NCBI GenBank assembly: GCA_903863375.1
Contig: CAIPBT010000021.1
Coordinates: forward strand, 1-43,573
Length of the DNA stretch: 43,573 nt
Direction of reading: 5' to 3'
Source: an uncultured Ferrovum sp.
Lineage (GTDB): Bacteria; Pseudomonadota; Gammaproteobacteria; Burkholderiales; Ferrovaceae
Part shown: one piece after another, positions 33,360 through 40,805 of the stretch
Numbering within the stretch: position 1 is the first letter of the stretch
How the letters are laid out: each line of letters begins with the position of its first letter
Made by a program: the position numbers and the translations under genes
The notes under the pieces: model-generated
The model's input: only the letters and a program-made list of their open reading frames with translations
The model's database searches: none
Told to the model about the DNA's origin: nothing

Positions 33360-34715
33360 ATGACCACACGCTTGCTATGTCACGCCGACAGGGTGGTGAC
33401 CATGGATGCCGCCGGCACCGAAATTGCCGATGGTGCCGTGCTGATCCGGGATGGCTGGGTGGCGCAGGTTGGCAGCACGGCCGATCTGGCGCCGCTGGCC
33501 GCTGCCGCCGATGAGGTGGTCGACCTGTCTGGCTGCGTGGTATTGCCGGGCCTGATCAATACCCACCATCACATGTACCAGACCCTGACGCGCGCCCTGC
33601 CGGCCGCGCAGGACGCCGAGCTGTTCGGCTGGCTGCAGGCGCTCTATCCGGTGTGGGCGCGCATGACGCCCGACATGCTGCGCACGGCCACTCAGGTGGC
33701 GATGGCCGAATTGATGCTGTCCGGCTGTACCACCAGCTCCGATCATCTGTATCTGTTCCCGAATGGCTGCCGACTGGAGGACACCATCGATGCCGCGCAC
33801 ACGCTGGGCCTGCGCTTTACTGCCACCCGGGGCGCGATGAGTGTCGGGCGCAGCGCCGGAGGGCTGCCACCGGATGATCTGGTGGAAAGCGAACCGGCGA
33901 TCCTGCGCGACATGCAGCGTCTGGTCGAGCAGTTTCATGATCCCCAACCGGGCAGTCTGGTGCAGATTGCGCTGGCACCCTGTTCCCCGTTTTCCGTCAG
34001 TCCTGGCCTGATGCGCGACAGTGCGCGACTGGCGCGGTCGCTTGGGGTGCGCTTGCACACCCATCTGGCCGAAAACAGCAACGATGTCGCGTACAGCCGA
34101 GAGCGGTTTGGCAAGACACCGGCGGAATACGCCGAAGAACTGGAATGGGTTGGACCCGACGTATGGCATGCGCACTGCGTGCACCTCGATGCGCCAGGCA
34201 CGGCGCGCTTCGCGGAAACCGGCACGGGCATCGCGCATTGTCCCTGTTCCAACATGCGCCTTGCCTCCGGCATTGCGCCGTCACCCGCCTGGCGTGCAGC
34301 TGGAGTCCGGGTGGGCCTGGGGGTGGATGGCTCTGCCTCGAACGATGGCGCACACCTGCTGGGCGAGGTGCGTCAGGCGATGTTGCTCGCCCGGGTGGGC
34401 CATGGTCCTGCGGCAATGACCGCCCGCCAGGCCTTGGCGCTCGCCACGACCGGCGGGGCGCAGGTGCTGGGCCGGTCGGATATCGGCCACCTCGCCCCCG
34501 GCATGGCTGCCGATCTCGCCATTTTCCCGGTCGACAGCCTCGCGCTCGCCGGTCAGCATGATCCCGTCGCCGCGCTGGTGTTCTGCACGCCACCCGCTGT
34601 ACGTCATCTGTTGGTACAGGGGGCCTGGCGGGTGCGCGATGGTCAGCTGCTTGGGGCAGATACGGCTGTGCTGGCCGAGCGTCAGCGTGCCCATGCGCGC
34701 GTGCTGCTGGCCTGA
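33360..34715 (+). CDS. 8-oxoguanine deaminase-like amidohydrolase
   Basis: A 451-aa amidohydrolase of the AtzA/TrzN-guanine deaminase cluster. Metal and catalytic residues are visible: LPGLINTHHHMYQTL (~residues 62-76), HTHLAEN (His at ~234-236), WHAHCVHLD (~270), and GVDGSASND (~323-331). The pattern NTHHHMYQTLTRA and the S-S-D-H-L-Y-L-F-P stretch correspond to 8-oxoguanine deaminases such as P. aeruginosa Pa0142, which hydrolyse 8-oxoguanine to urate. Hydroxydechloroatrazine ethylaminohydrolase is a common misannotation of this type. Urate made here would enter the PuuD route directly. Specificity is inferred. It lies 4 bp after permease 2 and 2 bp before guaD. Confidence 0.85.
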   Translation: MTTRLLCHADRVVTMDAAGTEIADGAVLIRDGWVAQVGSTADLAPLAAAADEVVDLSGCVVLPGLINTHHHMYQTLTRALPAAQDAELFGWLQALYPVWARMTPDMLRTATQVAMAELMLSGCTTSSDHLYLFPNGCRLEDTIDAAHTLGLRFTATRGAMSVGRSAGGLPPDDLVESEPAILRDMQRLVEQFHDPQPGSLVQIALAPCSPFSVSPGLMRDSARLARSLGVRLHTHLAENSNDVAYSRERFGKTPAEYAEELEWVGPDVWHAHCVHLDAPGTARFAETGTGIAHCPCSNMRLASGIAPSPAWRAAGVRVGLGVDGSASNDGAHLLGEVRQAMLLARVGHGPAAMTARQALALATTGGAQVLGRSDIGHLAPGMAADLAIFPVDSLALAGQHDPVAALVFCTPPAVRHLLVQGAWRVRDGQLLGADTAVLAERQRAHARVLLA

Positions 34716-34717
34716 CC

Positions 34718-36091
34718 ATGTACAGCGGAGGTGCCGGACACGTCCTGATCCTCGGTAACCTGGTCGATTTCACGGGCGATCCCGGGAGCGCTGCCGAATT
34801 CCCGCTGGTCCGCCACGAACCGGATGGTGCGCTGTGGCTGGAACAGGGATACATCCGTCTACGCGGCACCCGCGCAGCAGTCGAAGCGGCAATGACCACG
34901 GCCCGGGTTGTGCCTGCCCAGGTGCAGGATCACCGTGGCCAACTGGTGTTGCCTGGCCTGATCGACTGCCATCTGCACTATCCGCAGATTGGCATGATGG
35001 CTTCCTGGGGCGCGCAACTGCTCGACTGGCTGCAGGGCTTCACCTTTCCGGCCGAACGCGCATTTGCCGATCCTGCCGTGGCGCACGAAGCAGCGGTCTT
35101 CGTGCTGCAACGCCTGCTGGCACACGGCACTACCACCGCCTCGGTGTTTGCCACGGTCCATGCCCACAGTGTCGATGCGTTTCTGGGCGAGGCCGCCCGA
35201 GTCGGGGCGCGTATGCTGTGCGGCAAGGTGATGATGGATCGCCATGCGCCGGCTGAGCTGTGCGATACCGTCGAGCAGGGGGCCCACGATATCGCGGACC
35301 TGATCGCGCGCTGGCATGGCGTGGACCGTCTGCGCTACACCGTCACGCCGCGTTTCGCCCCGACCTCAAGCGAGGCGCAACTGGCGCTGGCCAGCGTGCT
35401 GTATCGCCAGGCGCAGCCGGCTGGCCAGACCGCAAGGGGCGACCAGGCAAGAGAAGTCCCACCCCTGCATCTGCAGTCGCATCTGGCCGAGAACGCTGCC
35501 GAGATCGCCTGGGTAGCCGAACTCTATCCGCAGCGACGCGATTACTTCGATGTCTATCAGGTGCACGGCCTGGATGGGCCGCACGCCATCTATGGGCATT
35601 GCCTGCATCTCACCGACCGGGAACAGGCAGCGCTGCGCCAGACCCGCACGGCCCTGGCGTTCTGTCCGACGTCCAACCTGTTTCTCGGCAGCGGCGTGTT
35701 CGATATCACGCGTCGGCTGGATCAGGGGTTTACAGTCGGTCTTGCCACGGACGTCGGGGCCGGGTCGTCCCTTTCGATGATCCGCACCCAGGCGGCGGCC
35801 TATCAGCATTCCCAGCTGGCTGGCGCGCCGTTGTCCCCCTTGCGGGCCTGGTACCTCGCCACGTTGGGCGGAGCCCGCGCGCTCGCGCTGGACGCGCAGA
35901 TCGGCAACTTTGATGTCGGCAAGGAAGCCGACATCGTGGTGCTCGATGATGGCGGCATCGCGGAACTGTGCCGACGTCAGGCACGGGCCAGCAACCTTGC
36001 CGAGCACCTGTTCGCGCTTACGATGCTCGGCGACGAGCGCTGCGTGGCGGCTACCTACCTGATGGGAAAACCGGCGCATCGGCGGGCCTGA
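34718..36091 (+). CDS. guaD: Guanine deaminase, amidohydrolase type
   Basis: A 457-aa zinc amidohydrolase that converts guanine to xanthine. Family motifs: LPGLIDCHLHYPQIGMMASW (~residues 78-97; HLH binds metal), an FPAERAFAD loop (~107-115), TPRFAPTSS (~211-219), LQSHLAEN (~249-256), IYGHCLHL (~290-297) and LATDVGAGSSLSMI (~344-357). This set is specific to guanine deaminase rather than other amidohydrolases. The ATG at 34718 follows the preceding stop by 2 bp, ending the operon that runs from the first deaminase at 24247. It is unrelated in fold to that first deaminase, so the cluster has two guanine deaminase types. Confidence 0.94.
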   Translation: MYSGGAGHVLILGNLVDFTGDPGSAAEFPLVRHEPDGALWLEQGYIRLRGTRAAVEAAMTTARVVPAQVQDHRGQLVLPGLIDCHLHYPQIGMMASWGAQLLDWLQGFTFPAERAFADPAVAHEAAVFVLQRLLAHGTTTASVFATVHAHSVDAFLGEAARVGARMLCGKVMMDRHAPAELCDTVEQGAHDIADLIARWHGVDRLRYTVTPRFAPTSSEAQLALASVLYRQAQPAGQTARGDQAREVPPLHLQSHLAENAAEIAWVAELYPQRRDYFDVYQVHGLDGPHAIYGHCLHLTDREQAALRQTRTALAFCPTSNLFLGSGVFDITRRLDQGFTVGLATDVGAGSSLSMIRTQAAAYQHSQLAGAPLSPLRAWYLATLGGARALALDAQIGNFDVGKEADIVVLDDGGIAELCRRQARASNLAEHLFALTMLGDERCVAATYLMGKPAHRRA

Positions 36092-36097
36092 TCCGGT

Positions 36098-36125
36098 ATG
36101 TGGATTTGCACATTTCGGATATAGA
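36098..36125 (+). promoter_or_regulatory. Inverted repeat and possible promoter for the Tsx-like gene
   Basis: ATGTG-GATTTG-CACAT (36098-36113) is a perfect 5-bp inverted repeat with a 6-bp spacer, 7 bp after guaD. TATAGA at 36120-36125 could be the -10 box; with a 17-bp spacer the -35 position (36097-36102) falls on the left arm and is non-consensus. As at uraH, this suggests an operator overlapping the -35 site. The surrounding stretch is AT-richer than the genes. Confidence 0.42.
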
Positions 36126-36206
36126 AAACGGGGCGACACCGCCGGGATACAGTGGGATTGTTGCAGCGCGATGACCACCATTTCAATGATTGCCCGGAGT
36201 CTGCCC

Positions 36207-37061
36207 ATGAAATTGTCCCCCCTGTTTGCCCTGCTTGCCGGCATCGGCCTGGCCTCCACCGCCGGCGCTGCCACGTTCAGCGATACCTACATCGGCTGGC
36301 GCACCGGTTCGGAGTTTGCCGAGCCATTCAACAACCAGAGCATCAGCAAGAACATTTTCAACCTGAGCAACGTTAGCGGTTACAAGTACGGCAGCAACTT
36401 CTTCAACGTCGACCTGCTGATTTCTGACAAGAATGATCCGGCCAGCGCGGCGCAGCCGAATACCGGCGCGCAGGAAGCCTATGTGGTGTATCGACACACG
36501 CTCTCGCTGGGAGCCGTTACCGGAACACCGCTGAAGTTCGGCGGCATCATCCGCGATGTGATCCTGCAGGCGGGTTTTGACTGGAATACCAAGTCGGATG
36601 CTGGGTACAACTCGAAGAAACAGATGCTGGTGGTGGGACCTGGCGTGAGCTTTGACGTGCCGGGTTTCCTTGACGTGGCCGTACTCGAGTTTTACGAGAG
36701 CAATGCGCCCTACAACACGTTCACCAACACCGGAGTGTCGCGCTACCACTATGATCCCCACCCGGCCCTCTCGGCCGCTTTCGGCATCCCGATCGGCAAC
36801 CTGCCCCTGTCGTTCGGCGGCTACGCCCTGTGGATTGCCGCGAAGGGCCGGGATGAATTCGGTAATCCCACGGTGGCCGAGACCCACTTCGACGTGAAAC
36901 TGATGGCCGATGTTGGCAAGCTGGCCGGCGGTCCGTCTGGCACCTTCCAGGCGGGCGTGGCATACGAGTATTGGCAGAACAAGTTTGGCAACGACACCGC
37001 CATTGCCGGCAAGGGTGCCTTCGCCCACACCCCGATGGTCCGCGCCGAATACCACTTCTGA
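36207..37061 (+). CDS. Tsx-like nucleoside-specific outer-membrane channel
   Basis: A 284-aa outer-membrane beta-barrel of the Tsx/nucleoside-binding OMP family. A signal peptide (MKLSPLFALLAGIGLASTAG) is cleaved near AGA-ATFSD. The barrel shows alternating hydrophobic strands and ends in a C-terminal aromatic, YHF, as needed for insertion by the BAM complex. F-S-D-T-Y-I-G-W-R-T-G-S-E-F at the mature N-terminus and N-V-D-L-L-I-S-D are family-like. The ATG at 36207 has CGGAG upstream; an in-frame start at 36171 would add 12 residues before the signal peptide. It probably admits nucleosides or purine bases to the periplasm for the BMP protein. It has its own likely promoter region. Confidence 0.88.
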   Translation: MKLSPLFALLAGIGLASTAGAATFSDTYIGWRTGSEFAEPFNNQSISKNIFNLSNVSGYKYGSNFFNVDLLISDKNDPASAAQPNTGAQEAYVVYRHTLSLGAVTGTPLKFGGIIRDVILQAGFDWNTKSDAGYNSKKQMLVVGPGVSFDVPGFLDVAVLEFYESNAPYNTFTNTGVSRYHYDPHPALSAAFGIPIGNLPLSFGGYALWIAAKGRDEFGNPTVAETHFDVKLMADVGKLAGGPSGTFQAGVAYEYWQNKFGNDTAIAGKGAFAHTPMVRAEYHF

Positions 37062-37090
37062 TCGCCAGGTTGCTGGCCGTCAGAAAGGAC

Positions 37091-37120
37091 AACGCCGTCC
37101 GGCTTGCGCGGGACGGCGTT
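37091..37120. terminator. GC-rich hairpin downstream of the Tsx-like gene
   Basis: AACGCCGTCC (37091-37100) and GGACGGCGTT (37111-37120) form a perfect 10-bp stem with a 10-nt loop, 30 bp after the Tsx-like stop. No clear T run follows on the plus strand (GCCTCG), and on the minus strand TTGTCC follows. It lies between convergent genes, so a two-way terminator is plausible. Confidence 0.6.
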
Positions 37121-37226
37121 GCCTCGTCACGGCCAAGTTCATCGCTGCGGAACACGTAGAAGTCGGTGCCGTCCCCGTCGGGGTGCCGTGTGATGGCGGG
37201 TGTTTCCCGGTGGCTGGTGGCATAAA

Positions 37227-37640
37227 TCAATGCGTCGGCGCATCGGCATCCGGGAGCCTGCTGCCGAGGGTTGCGATGGCATCGATCGTGCCCAGGAAGG
37301 TTTCCTGCGCTCGCGCCAGATAGCCGTCACCACAGCGACCCTGGTACTCCAGCCAGTGGGCCGTATTGCCCACCATGACGATGCTGCCCGACACCACGGC
37401 GCTGCCGCCGGTGACCACGGCCATTACGGCCAGGACACCGGCCGCGCACATCTGGGTGCCCGTCTGCAGCCCACCCCGGCAGACAACCGGCGTGGTGCCC
37501 GCGGGCAGGGAATGGATTTCGAGCGACAGGGAGCGGGTGCGGGTTTCGCATGCGAGCGACGGTGATGCGGTATTCACAACCGGCACCACCACGCAGGCCG
37601 ACAGCGCGCTGACCAGGGCCAGCGTCGGCAGGGTATGCAT
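37227..37640 (-). CDS. Small predicted lipoprotein of unknown function
   Basis: A 137-aa protein I do not recognise. Its N-terminus MHTLPTLALVSALSACVVV is a lipoprotein signal with lipobox LSAC and Cys16 as the lipidation site. Three or four more cysteines follow (in LACET, VVCRGG, MCAAG, GRCGDG), which could form disulfides in the periplasm. A glycine/valine-rich hydrophobic stretch (AVMAVVTGGSAVVSGSIVMV) is central. The ATG at 37640 lies 9 bp after the ureidoglycolate lyase stop on the same strand, so it is probably the last gene of the puuE-alc-allA operon. A TTG at 37646 would add two residues. No role in purine breakdown can be deduced from sequence. Confidence 0.7.
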   Translation of the reverse strand: MHTLPTLALVSALSACVVVPVVNTASPSLACETRTRSLSLEIHSLPAGTTPVVCRGGLQTGTQMCAAGVLAVMAVVTGGSAVVSGSIVMVGNTAHWLEYQGRCGDGYLARAQETFLGTIDAIATLGSRLPDADAPTH

Positions 37641-37649
37641 CAACAAGAC

Positions 37650-38240
37650 CTACAGGTCGGCGATGAATGGCGCTTCCATCACGATCTCGTCGCAGTTCGC
37701 GTCGTTGGCGACCCGGTCCACCACCAGGAAATCAAGCGTCCGGTCGAGTGCGATCAGCGGGTGGTGCCAGACCCCCGTCGCGTACTGGACGCCCTGCCAT
37801 CCGATGGCCAGAAAGGCGCGCAGTGCGCTGGTCTGCAGCACACCGGGCGGCGCCACCACCACGAGGTAGCGGTCGGCTGCGCCGGTCGCCAGCGGCACGA
37901 AGGCCTGGCTGCTGAGGGGATGGCGTTCCATCACGCGCAGGGTGAAGGGCAAGGTGAAACCCTGCCCCCGGAACAGGCTGATGCCGGTCCGCCCGCCCTG
38001 GGCGTCGGTATCGGTCATTGCCAGCGCGTGGAAGCGCTCCGTTGTGCCGGCGTTGATCGGATAGTGGTGCGCGCCCTCCAGCTGGATCACCGTGCCGAAG
38101 GGCGCGAAGGCCTCTGATGTGAGCGGTTCGATGCGCAGTCGGGTGACATCGCAGGTAGCGCGGGAACCTGGCGCGGCTTTGGTGGCGCCATGCTTGTCTG
38201 CCGCTTCCGGGATAGCGGCAGGGTGGGAGGAAGTGATCAT
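37650..38240 (-). CDS. allA: Ureidoglycolate lyase
   Basis: A 196-aa enzyme that splits ureidoglycolate into glyoxylate and urea. The AllA core begins about residue 33 ([20 protein letters not shown]), with [10 protein letters not shown], the motif [14 protein letters not shown] (~103-116), the VVVAPPG loop and [10 protein letters not shown] (~157-166). The first ~30 residues are a non-conserved extension; the ATG at 38240 has AGGAG 9 nt upstream, supporting that long form. It is 23 bp after alc and follows it in the minus-strand operon, which completes the allantoin-to-glyoxylate pathway. Confidence 0.94.
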   Translation of the reverse strand: MITSSHPAAIPEAADKHGATKAAPGSRATCDVTRLRIEPLTSEAFAPFGTVIQLEGAHHYPINAGTTERFHALAMTDTDAQGGRTGISLFRGQGFTLPFTLRVMERHPLSSQAFVPLATGAADRYLVVVAPPGVLQTSALRAFLAIGWQGVQYATGVWHHPLIALDRTLDFLVVDRVANDANCDEIVMEAPFIADL

Positions 38241-38263
38241 GCGGTGATCTCCTGCTGTTGGCC

Positions 38264-39280
38264 CTACCCTGCGGCGTGCAGGCCGGCGCGACGACCCCAG
38301 AGGCGAAGGCGCGAGACGCCGCCGTCAGGGAATATGTTGAAGCGTACATGTGTGACCGGCATGGTAGCCGTCACGGCGAAGCGGTGAATCTGGTCCATGC
38401 CGAGCGGCTGGCTGGAGAGCAATTCCGGCCAGAACATGCTCTGGGTGGTGATCGAGGCATCGGTGCCACCGCGCATCACCGCGCCCAGCAGCGAGCAACG
38501 GTCGGGGAAGTTCCCCTTGAAGTGCGCAGTATCTACTTCTACCGTCTCGATCAGGCCGGGTTGGCCCAGGGCGATCACGCACCAGTCATTGCCGGGATCG
38601 CGCCGGCGGCGGGTCTCCCAGCCATCTCCCATGGTTACGCCCCGCCCGGGCAACAACAGGGTGGAGGCTGTACCGAAGTGCTCGTTGTTGGCACTGATCA
38701 CCTGACCGCCGTTTTCGGCAGCCACCAGATCGATCAGCGCATCTGCCTGCAGCGCTGTCCAGTCCCGTTCTACCCTGCCATACAGGCGCAGCCGCGCGAT
38801 ACCGCCATCCGGATAGATCTGCAGGCGCACATGCGTGCAGGCAAATGCGTCGTCGAGGCGATGGAAGTGGTGACTGTTGCCCTGCAGGCCGACCGCGGGC
38901 AGCAAGGTATGCCAATGGGCGTCGGGCCCGGGGTCGCCATCGCTGTCGCAGCCCTCGAGCGACGCCGCTGGCGGAAAATTTCCCGTGAAATGACTGGTAT
39001 CCAGGTCGACACCGAGCAGTCGCGCCCGGTGACCGAGCCGGATCACGGCCCAGTCATTGCCCGATACCCGTTTGCGCCGACTCTCCCAGCCATCCATCCA
39101 CTTGCCGTGATCGTCGTATTTGCCGGGGATGAATACGGCAGGCGCAGGATCCAGCATGCGTGGTGCCGGGGCGAAAAAGTCGTCACTGACGGCAATCACC
39201 TCGGTGCCCAGCCGTGAGTCGGCAAGGTTGAGGCAGCGACGGGCAAACTCCGGCGCGTCGGCGGGGAGAGAAGTCAACAT
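38264..39280 (-). CDS. alc: Allantoicase
   Basis: A 338-aa hydrolase that turns allantoate into ureidoglycolate and urea. It has the tandem two-domain structure of allantoicase. The first copy has [12 protein letters not shown] (~residues 61-72), DWAVIRLG and [13 protein letters not shown]; the second repeats this as [11 protein letters not shown] (~215-225), DWCVIALG and [14 protein letters not shown]. Both copies carry a V-R-x-x-I-x-P-D-G-G pattern ([17 protein letters not shown] and [17 protein letters not shown]). The ATG at 39280 overlaps the puuE stop by 7 bp. The open frame extends to 39349, but that overlaps puuE and has no family similarity. Confidence 0.95.
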   Translation of the reverse strand: MLTSLPADAPEFARRCLNLADSRLGTEVIAVSDDFFAPAPRMLDPAPAVFIPGKYDDHGKWMDGWESRRKRVSGNDWAVIRLGHRARLLGVDLDTSHFTGNFPPAASLEGCDSDGDPGPDAHWHTLLPAVGLQGNSHHFHRLDDAFACTHVRLQIYPDGGIARLRLYGRVERDWTALQADALIDLVAAENGGQVISANNEHFGTASTLLLPGRGVTMGDGWETRRRRDPGNDWCVIALGQPGLIETVEVDTAHFKGNFPDRCSLLGAVMRGGTDASITTQSMFWPELLSSQPLGMDQIHRFAVTATMPVTHVRFNIFPDGGVSRLRLWGRRAGLHAAG

Positions 39281-40227
39281 GGTGCGGTTCCGGCAGTCGG
39301 GCTGGGATAGGTGGCCTGCCAGTGGCGGGCGATGTCGCTGCGCCGGCATACCCAGACATGGTCGAAGCGTTCGAGATGGTCGAGGAAGCGCAGCAGCGCG
39401 ATGAAACGCCCAGGCCGGCCCAGCAGGCGGCAGTGCATGCCGATCGACATCATGCGCGGCCGGTTCTCGCCGGCCGGATCGCCTTCGCGGTAAAGCACAT
39501 CAAAGGTGTCGCGCAGATATTCAAAAAAATGCTGGGCGGTGTTGAAGCCCTGTGGTGTGGCAAAGCGCATGTCGTTCGTTTCAAGGGAGTAGGGCACCAC
39601 CAGATGCGACTGCTGTTCCCCGGTGCTGAGGTCGACTGTCGTCCAGAAGGGCAGATCGTCGCTGTAGTCATCCGAGTCGTACAGCACGCCACCATGTTCC
39701 ACCACCAGACGTCGGGTATTCGGCGAATCCCGTCCGGTGTACCAGCCGACCGCCGGGGTGCCGGTGATCTGTTGCAGGCAGGACAGTGCGCGGGCGATCT
39801 GGGCGCGCTCCTCCTCTTCCGGCATGAACTGATGATGAATCCAGCGGTAGCCATGGCAGGCGATTTCATGGCCTGCCTCCTGGCAGGCGTGAGCCACGTC
39901 CGGGTATCGCTCCAGCGCCATGGTCACGCCAAACAGGGTCAAGGGCAGTCGTCGGCGTTCAAACTCGCGCAGGATGCGCCAGACGCCGGTCCGCGAACCA
40001 TATTCGTAGAGCGACTCCATAGACCGATGCCGGGCCGGGAAAGCCTCAGCCCCAACGATGTCGGACAGGAACCGCTCCGACTGCGCGTCACCATGCAACA
40101 CGCAGCTTTCGGCCCCCTCCTCATAATTCAGCACGAACTGCACGGCCACCCGCGCCTGGCCGGGCCACTGGGCGTGGGGCGGTGTGCGGCCATAGCCGAT
40201 CAGATCCCGTGGGTAGACTGCGTTCAT
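39274..40227 (-). CDS. puuE: Allantoinase, polysaccharide-deacetylase fold
   Basis: A 317-aa metal-independent allantoinase (PuuE), which opens allantoin to allantoate. It shares the NodB-like polysaccharide deacetylase fold but belongs to the allantoinase group. Motifs: [20 protein letters not shown] (residues 5-24), [12 protein letters not shown] (~29-40), [18 protein letters not shown] (~69-86), [15 protein letters not shown] (~120-134) and [14 protein letters not shown] (~161-174). GAGG lies just before the ATG at 40227. It is the first gene of the minus-strand puuE-alc-allA-lipoprotein operon. It replaces the unrelated AllB-type allantoinase, as is common with PuuD. Confidence 0.96.
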   Translation of the reverse strand: MNAVYPRDLIGYGRTPPHAQWPGQARVAVQFVLNYEEGAESCVLHGDAQSERFLSDIVGAEAFPARHRSMESLYEYGSRTGVWRILREFERRRLPLTLFGVTMALERYPDVAHACQEAGHEIACHGYRWIHHQFMPEEEERAQIARALSCLQQITGTPAVGWYTGRDSPNTRRLVVEHGGVLYDSDDYSDDLPFWTTVDLSTGEQQSHLVVPYSLETNDMRFATPQGFNTAQHFFEYLRDTFDVLYREGDPAGENRPRMMSIGMHCRLLGRPGRFIALLRFLDHLERFDHVWVCRRSDIARHWQATYPSPTAGTAPC

Positions 40228-40252
40228 GCCTCATTGTAAGCGCGGTCGCGCC

Positions 40253-40275
40253 AGCCCGGCGCACATAGCCGGGCT
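40253..40275. terminator. Hairpin between truncated haemoglobin and puuE
   Basis: AGCCCGGC (40253-40260) and GCCGGGCT (40268-40275) form a perfect 8-bp stem with a 7-nt loop, just downstream of the truncated haemoglobin stop on the minus strand. There is no T run in that direction. Its position between two minus-strand genes fits a weak terminator or a regulatory hairpin ahead of puuE. Confidence 0.4.
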
Positions 40276-40307
40276 GTCGAAAAACGCATAAGCGCTGAGG
40301 GTGCCGT

Positions 40308-40688
40308 TCAGCCCGGTTCTGGTTGGTTGCGCATGTGATCGGCCAGTGGTGCCAGCGCTGCGTAGAGCGCTTCGCGCGCTTCAACGTGTTCGACGGTGGC
40401 GTCCAGCGCCTGGCGCATGCAGGCAAGCCATGCATCCCGTCCCCGCTGGTCGATGGCCACCTGCAGATGGCGGGCGCGCAACATGGGATGGCCGAATTCC
40501 TGGGTGAAGAGGGGCGGGCCCCCCGTCCATCCGGTCAGATATTTGAAGAGGCGGTCGTGCGCCCGGGGTAGATCCGGATGCAGGGCGCGCAGGTGGGCAA
40601 ATGTCGGGTCGCGGTCCATGACGTCGTAAAACGCGTCCACCAGGCGGCGCACGCCGGCATCACTGCCGAGGGCTTCATAAAGGCTCAA
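40308..40688 (-). CDS. Group II truncated haemoglobin
   Basis: A 126-aa haem protein of the 2-over-2 globin family (HbO-like). SLYEALGSDAGVRRLVDAFY opens the fold and includes the likely Tyr B10. F-K-Y-L-T-G-W-T-G-G-P follows, with the proximal histidine within HPMLRARHLQ and the group II Trp in RDAWLACM. The start is probably TTG 40688, with GGAG 7 nt upstream; the TTG at 40694 leaves only 2 nt spacing. No in-frame ATG exists near the N-terminus. Such proteins handle oxygen, nitric oxide or peroxide. It sits between puuE and the alkene reductase on the same strand. Confidence 0.9.
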   Translation of the reverse strand: MSLYEALGSDAGVRRLVDAFYDVMDRDPTFAHLRALHPDLPRAHDRLFKYLTGWTGGPPLFTQEFGHPMLRARHLQVAIDQRGRDAWLACMRQALDATVEHVEAREALYAALAPLADHMRNQPEPG

Positions 40689-40715
40689 ACGCAATCTCCG
40701 GTTGGGAACCAGACC

Positions 40716-40746
40716 GCGATGACCGGACTGTCTTTCCGGTCATCGC
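40716..40746. promoter_or_regulatory. Perfect 12-bp inverted repeat upstream of the truncated haemoglobin
   Basis: GCGATGACCGGA (40716-40727) and TCCGGTCATCGC (40735-40746) are perfect arms around a 7-nt loop, in the 117-bp gap between the alkene reductase stop and the haemoglobin start. A further TTCCGGTCA half-copy follows at about 40752-40760. It may be a terminator for the reductase transcript, though no T run follows in that direction, or an operator for the haemoglobin gene. Confidence 0.5.
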
Positions 40747-40805
40747 TTTCGTTCCGGTCAGCGGTGCCTACCGGTGGTCATCTGACTTTGGCAGGACGGG
40801 GGCGG

